A DNA stretch of 64,000 bases from CAZLYK01 sp964563495 (GTDB taxonomy: Bacteria > Acidobacteriota > Blastocatellia > RBC074). The translations under genes were made by a program, and so were the position numbers. The DNA lies in the NCBI GenBank assembly GCA_964563495.1, contig CAZLYK010000001.1, positions 69,231 through 133,230 of the forward strand, written 5' to 3'. Positions within the stretch are counted from its first letter, which is position 1. The number at the start of each line of letters is the position of its first letter. Below are positions 61,057 through 64,000 of this stretch, one piece after another. The notes below the pieces were generated by a model. The model was not told where the DNA came from. It did not search any database and saw only the letters and a program-made list of their open reading frames with translations.

Positions 61057-62118
61057 ATGACTGAAACAATGACCGGCGTCGTGCAATACGACCTTCAACC
61101 CCACGCCGTCGAATTGCGTGAATTACCGATCCCTCAAATCGGAGAGGATGAAATCCTGTTGCAGGTCGGCGCGGTGAGCGTCTGCGGAAGCGATGTTCAC
61201 CAATATCACGGCACCCAGAGCTGGCCGGTCCGGACACCGGTTGTGCTCGGACACGAGTTTGGGGGCATCGTCGCCAAAACCGGCAAACGGGTGCGCGGGT
61301 TCAAGGAGGGCGACCGCGTTGTCTCTGAGACCGCAGCCACGATCTGCGGCGAATGCCTCTATTGTCGCTCAGGCGAGTATAACCTCTGCCCGCAGCGCAA
61401 GGGTTTCGGCTACGGCATCAACGGCGCCATGGCCAATTTCGTCCGCGTGCCCGAACGCTGCCTGCACCACATCCCCGATTCGCTGACTTTTGAGCGCGCG
61501 GCGCTGACTGAACCGTGCTGTGTGGCCTACAATTGTGTCGCCGTCAAAAGCAGGATCCGGCCGGGCGATACGGTCGTCGTGCTCGGGCCCGGGCCGATCG
61601 GGCTGCTCTGCGCCGAGATGGCGAGGCTCAACGGCGCCGGGACGCTGATCATGGCCGGGATGTCCCAGGATGCTTCGCGCCTGGACGCGGCCAGAGACCT
61701 CGGCGTCACACACGCAATAGATATTCAGAAGACGGATCTGAATGACTTCATCCGCGGCGCCGGCGACGGGCTGGGAGCAGACCTGGTGCTCGATGCGGCG
61801 GGGGCTTCGGCCGCGCTCAGGACGGCGCTCGAGATCGTTCGCCCCGGCGGGCAGATCACCAAGGTCGGCTGGGGCCCCCAGCCGCTCAACTTCTCGCTCG
61901 ATCCGCTGGTCCAAAAAGCCGTCACGCTCCAGGGCAGTTTCAGCCACACCTTCCAAAACTGGGAGCAGGTCGTGGCCATGCTCACTTCGGGCCAGATCAA
62001 TCTCAATCCGGTCATCAGCCGGGTCGCCGGTCTCGCAGCATGGCAGGATTGTTTTGACGGCATGCACGATGGGACTTATGTCAAGACAGTTTTACAACCG
62101 CAATCGGAGAAGATTTGA
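61057..62118 (+). CDS. Zinc-dependent alcohol/polyol dehydrogenase (MDR family)
   Basis: 353 aa. Catalytic zinc Cys43 (SVCGSD), His66-Glu67 (LGHEFGG). Structural zinc Cys97, 100, 103, 111 in ICGECLYCRSGEYNLCP. Nucleotide fold VVLGPGPIGLLCAEMA. Resembles sorbitol/L-threonine dehydrogenase-type enzymes acting on polyols or sugar acids with NAD(P). It lies 19 bp after the HUMPS gene and 2 bp before the isomerase gene. Confidence 0.93.
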   Translation: MTETMTGVVQYDLQPHAVELRELPIPQIGEDEILLQVGAVSVCGSDVHQYHGTQSWPVRTPVVLGHEFGGIVAKTGKRVRGFKEGDRVVSETAATICGECLYCRSGEYNLCPQRKGFGYGINGAMANFVRVPERCLHHIPDSLTFERAALTEPCCVAYNCVAVKSRIRPGDTVVVLGPGPIGLLCAEMARLNGAGTLIMAGMSQDASRLDAARDLGVTHAIDIQKTDLNDFIRGAGDGLGADLVLDAAGASAALRTALEIVRPGGQITKVGWGPQPLNFSLDPLVQKAVTLQGSFSHTFQNWEQVVAMLTSGQINLNPVISRVAGLAAWQDCFDGMHDGTYVKTVLQPQSEKI

Positions 62119-62120
62119 GC

Positions 62121-62999
<879 letters not shown>

Positions 63000-63090
63000 A
63001 TAGACAGGAGCGACAGGATTTTTGCAGGATTCGACCAGACGTTTTCTTGTTTAATCCTGCAAAAATCCTGTCGCTCCTGTCCATTTTTCC
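63000..63090. repeat. Inverted repeat, AATAGACAGG family
   Basis: Arms AAATAGACAGGAGCGACAGG and its complement extend through CAGGATTTTTGCAGGATT around a 25-base centre. The change GATTGA to GAGCGA is matched in both arms. Confidence 0.93.
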
Positions 63091-63102
63091 CAGGTAAAAA
63101 CC

Positions 63103-63882
63103 ATGGTGCGATTACAAGACAAAGTCGCGGTCGTCACCGGATCGGGCTCGGGTATGGGCGAGGGCATCGCGCGGCTCTTCTCTGAAGAAGGCGCGCGCGT
63201 CGTCATTTCCGATCGCGATGAGGAGAAGGCCGCATCCGTCGCCGCCTCGATCAATGAGCGGGGCGGAGAGGCGATCCGGCTCAAAGCCGATGTTTCGATC
63301 GAGGCCGAATGCCGCGCCTTGATCGATAAATCGGTCGAGCATTTCGGACAGATCGACGTGCTGGTCAACACCGTCGGCTGGAGCGCACGCGGCAACATCG
63401 AGGACACGAGCGTAGAGGAATGGGACGCGGTCTTTGCCGTCAATGTCCGCGGCTCTTTCATCTGCACGCAACAGGCGGTCAGGCATATGAAAGAGCGCCG
63501 GCGAGGCTCGATCATCAACATCGGGTCGGTCAACGCCTATATCGGCGAGCCGAAGCTCATGGCCTACTCCGCCTCTAAGGGCGCACTCATGACGCTGACC
63601 AGAAACCTGGCCAGTTACCTTAACCGGTACCGCATCCGCGTCAATCAACTGAATGTCGGCTGGACGCTCACGCCGAACGAAGAGAGGGTCAAGATCGAAG
63701 AGGAAGGCAAGGCGGAAAACTGGCTGGAAGAAGCGGTCAAGACCCGCCCCTGGGGACGGCTGCTGCTGCCGCGCGATATCGCCGCCGCCTGCGTCTATTT
63801 CGCCGGCGACGAGAGCGAGTGCATTACCGGCTCGATCCTCGATATGGAGCAGTATCCGGTCGGCGCTCCGCCGAACTGGTAA
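63103..63882 (+). CDS. SDR-family short-chain dehydrogenase/reductase
   Basis: 259 aa. Classical SDR: TGSGSGMGEG (12-20), DVSIE, VNTVG in place of NNAG, Ser142 in NIGSVNAY, and YSASK (Tyr155, Lys159). C-terminal region ITGSILDMEQYPVGAPPNW. Probably a sugar or sugar-acid oxidoreductase of the same pathway as the three preceding genes. Weak Shine-Dalgarno site (CAGG). Confidence 0.94.
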   Translation: MVRLQDKVAVVTGSGSGMGEGIARLFSEEGARVVISDRDEEKAASVAASINERGGEAIRLKADVSIEAECRALIDKSVEHFGQIDVLVNTVGWSARGNIEDTSVEEWDAVFAVNVRGSFICTQQAVRHMKERRRGSIINIGSVNAYIGEPKLMAYSASKGALMTLTRNLASYLNRYRIRVNQLNVGWTLTPNEERVKIEEEGKAENWLEEAVKTRPWGRLLLPRDIAAACVYFAGDESECITGSILDMEQYPVGAPPNW

Positions 63883-63931
63883 ATGAAGAGTGACGGGTGA
63901 CAGGAAGGCATGAGATAACATCAAACTTTCT

Positions 63932-63958
63932 TGTCACCTGTCACCTGTCACCTGTCAC
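63932..63958. repeat. Tandem TGTCACC heptamers
   Basis: Three full TGTCACC copies and a partial fourth in tandem. The segment GTGACGGGTGACAGG at 63889-63903 could pair with them, so the stretch can fold as a hairpin after the SDR gene. Confidence 0.85.
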
Positions 63959-63962
63959 TGGC

Positions 63963-64000
63963 TTATTGAAGGGTAATGATCTGATCGGTATAGCCCTCGA
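63963..64000 (-). CDS. Possible C-terminus of a gene beyond the right edge
   Basis: On the minus strand the last bases read EGYTDQIITLQ followed by TAA at 63963-63965. Only 12 codons are visible, so neither the frame nor the product can be confirmed. The placement (convergent with the SDR gene and past a hairpin) is normal for a real gene end. Confidence 0.3.
   Translation of the reverse strand, partial: EGYTDQIITLQ

Overview
The window looks like a chromosomal segment of a moderately high-GC, didermic, aerobic heterotroph, most likely an Acidobacteriota member (Blastocatellia-like). The evidence is three VWA proteins of the type common in Acidobacteriota, many secreted enzymes, a MoxR-DUF58-transglutaminase set, a carboxypeptidase-regulatory-domain/beta-barrel protein and a very repeat-rich intergenic space. 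No rRNA, tRNA, CRISPR array, transposase or prophage was seen, so this is mostly core and lifestyle genome rather than an island. The taxonomic call is an inference from gene content.

Layout. 1-8 kb (mostly minus): F420-type oxidoreductase (cut by the left edge), two acyl-CoA dehydrogenases, a CoA-ester lyase, and a phosphatidylcholine synthase next to a transporter resembling the choline carrier CHT1. 8-15 kb: transglutaminase/DUF58/MoxR set and gamma-glutamyltransferase. 15-24.5 kb: FmdB-like zinc ribbon, VWA proteins, a coupled operon WalJ-like/VWA/small membrane protein/purB/purS, an ABC exporter and an M16 peptidase. 24.6-26.1 kb: a 1.5-kb stretch with no credible protein gene. It holds an inverted repeat, a sigma-54-type promoter, four tandem copies of a three-hairpin RNA-like unit, more hairpins and a terminator-like hairpin. 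26-38.7 kb: SbcD-like nuclease, glycosyltransferase, outer-membrane protein, large histidine kinase, hemolysin III-like protein and a divergent membrane pyrophosphatase. 39-50.4 kb: a double-domain M16 homologue without zinc ligands, thiL, ttcA, then secreted phosphoester hydrolases. 50.5-58.3 kb: isochorismatase-family gene split by a false assembly gap, and an acyl-CoA oxidation block (two dehydrogenases, ETF-quinone oxidoreductase, ETF alpha and beta). 58.5-64 kb: haloalkane dehalogenase, DUF1080 protein and a sugar catabolism set.

How genes work together. Electrons from the acyl-CoA dehydrogenases would pass to EtfAB and then through the membrane Fe-S protein to the quinone pool. The choline carrier would feed the phosphatidylcholine synthase. 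The phosphoesterase, PhoD and S1/P1-like proteins could jointly release phosphate outside the cytoplasm. The 59.4-63.9 kb genes look like uptake-independent processing of an unusual (keto-)sugar.

The best candidate for an undescribed system is the 24.7-26.1 kb non-coding locus. Copies 1 and 4 differ at only three positions across the three-hairpin unit, and every change keeps base pairing; all four copies keep the same loop sequences while stems vary. The second notable theme is repeats. One is a dispersed AATAGACAGG-type inverted repeat that sits on gene 3' ends and even supplies stop codons. Another is a three-copy hairpin element that carries a Shine-Dalgarno sequence to the gene behind it.
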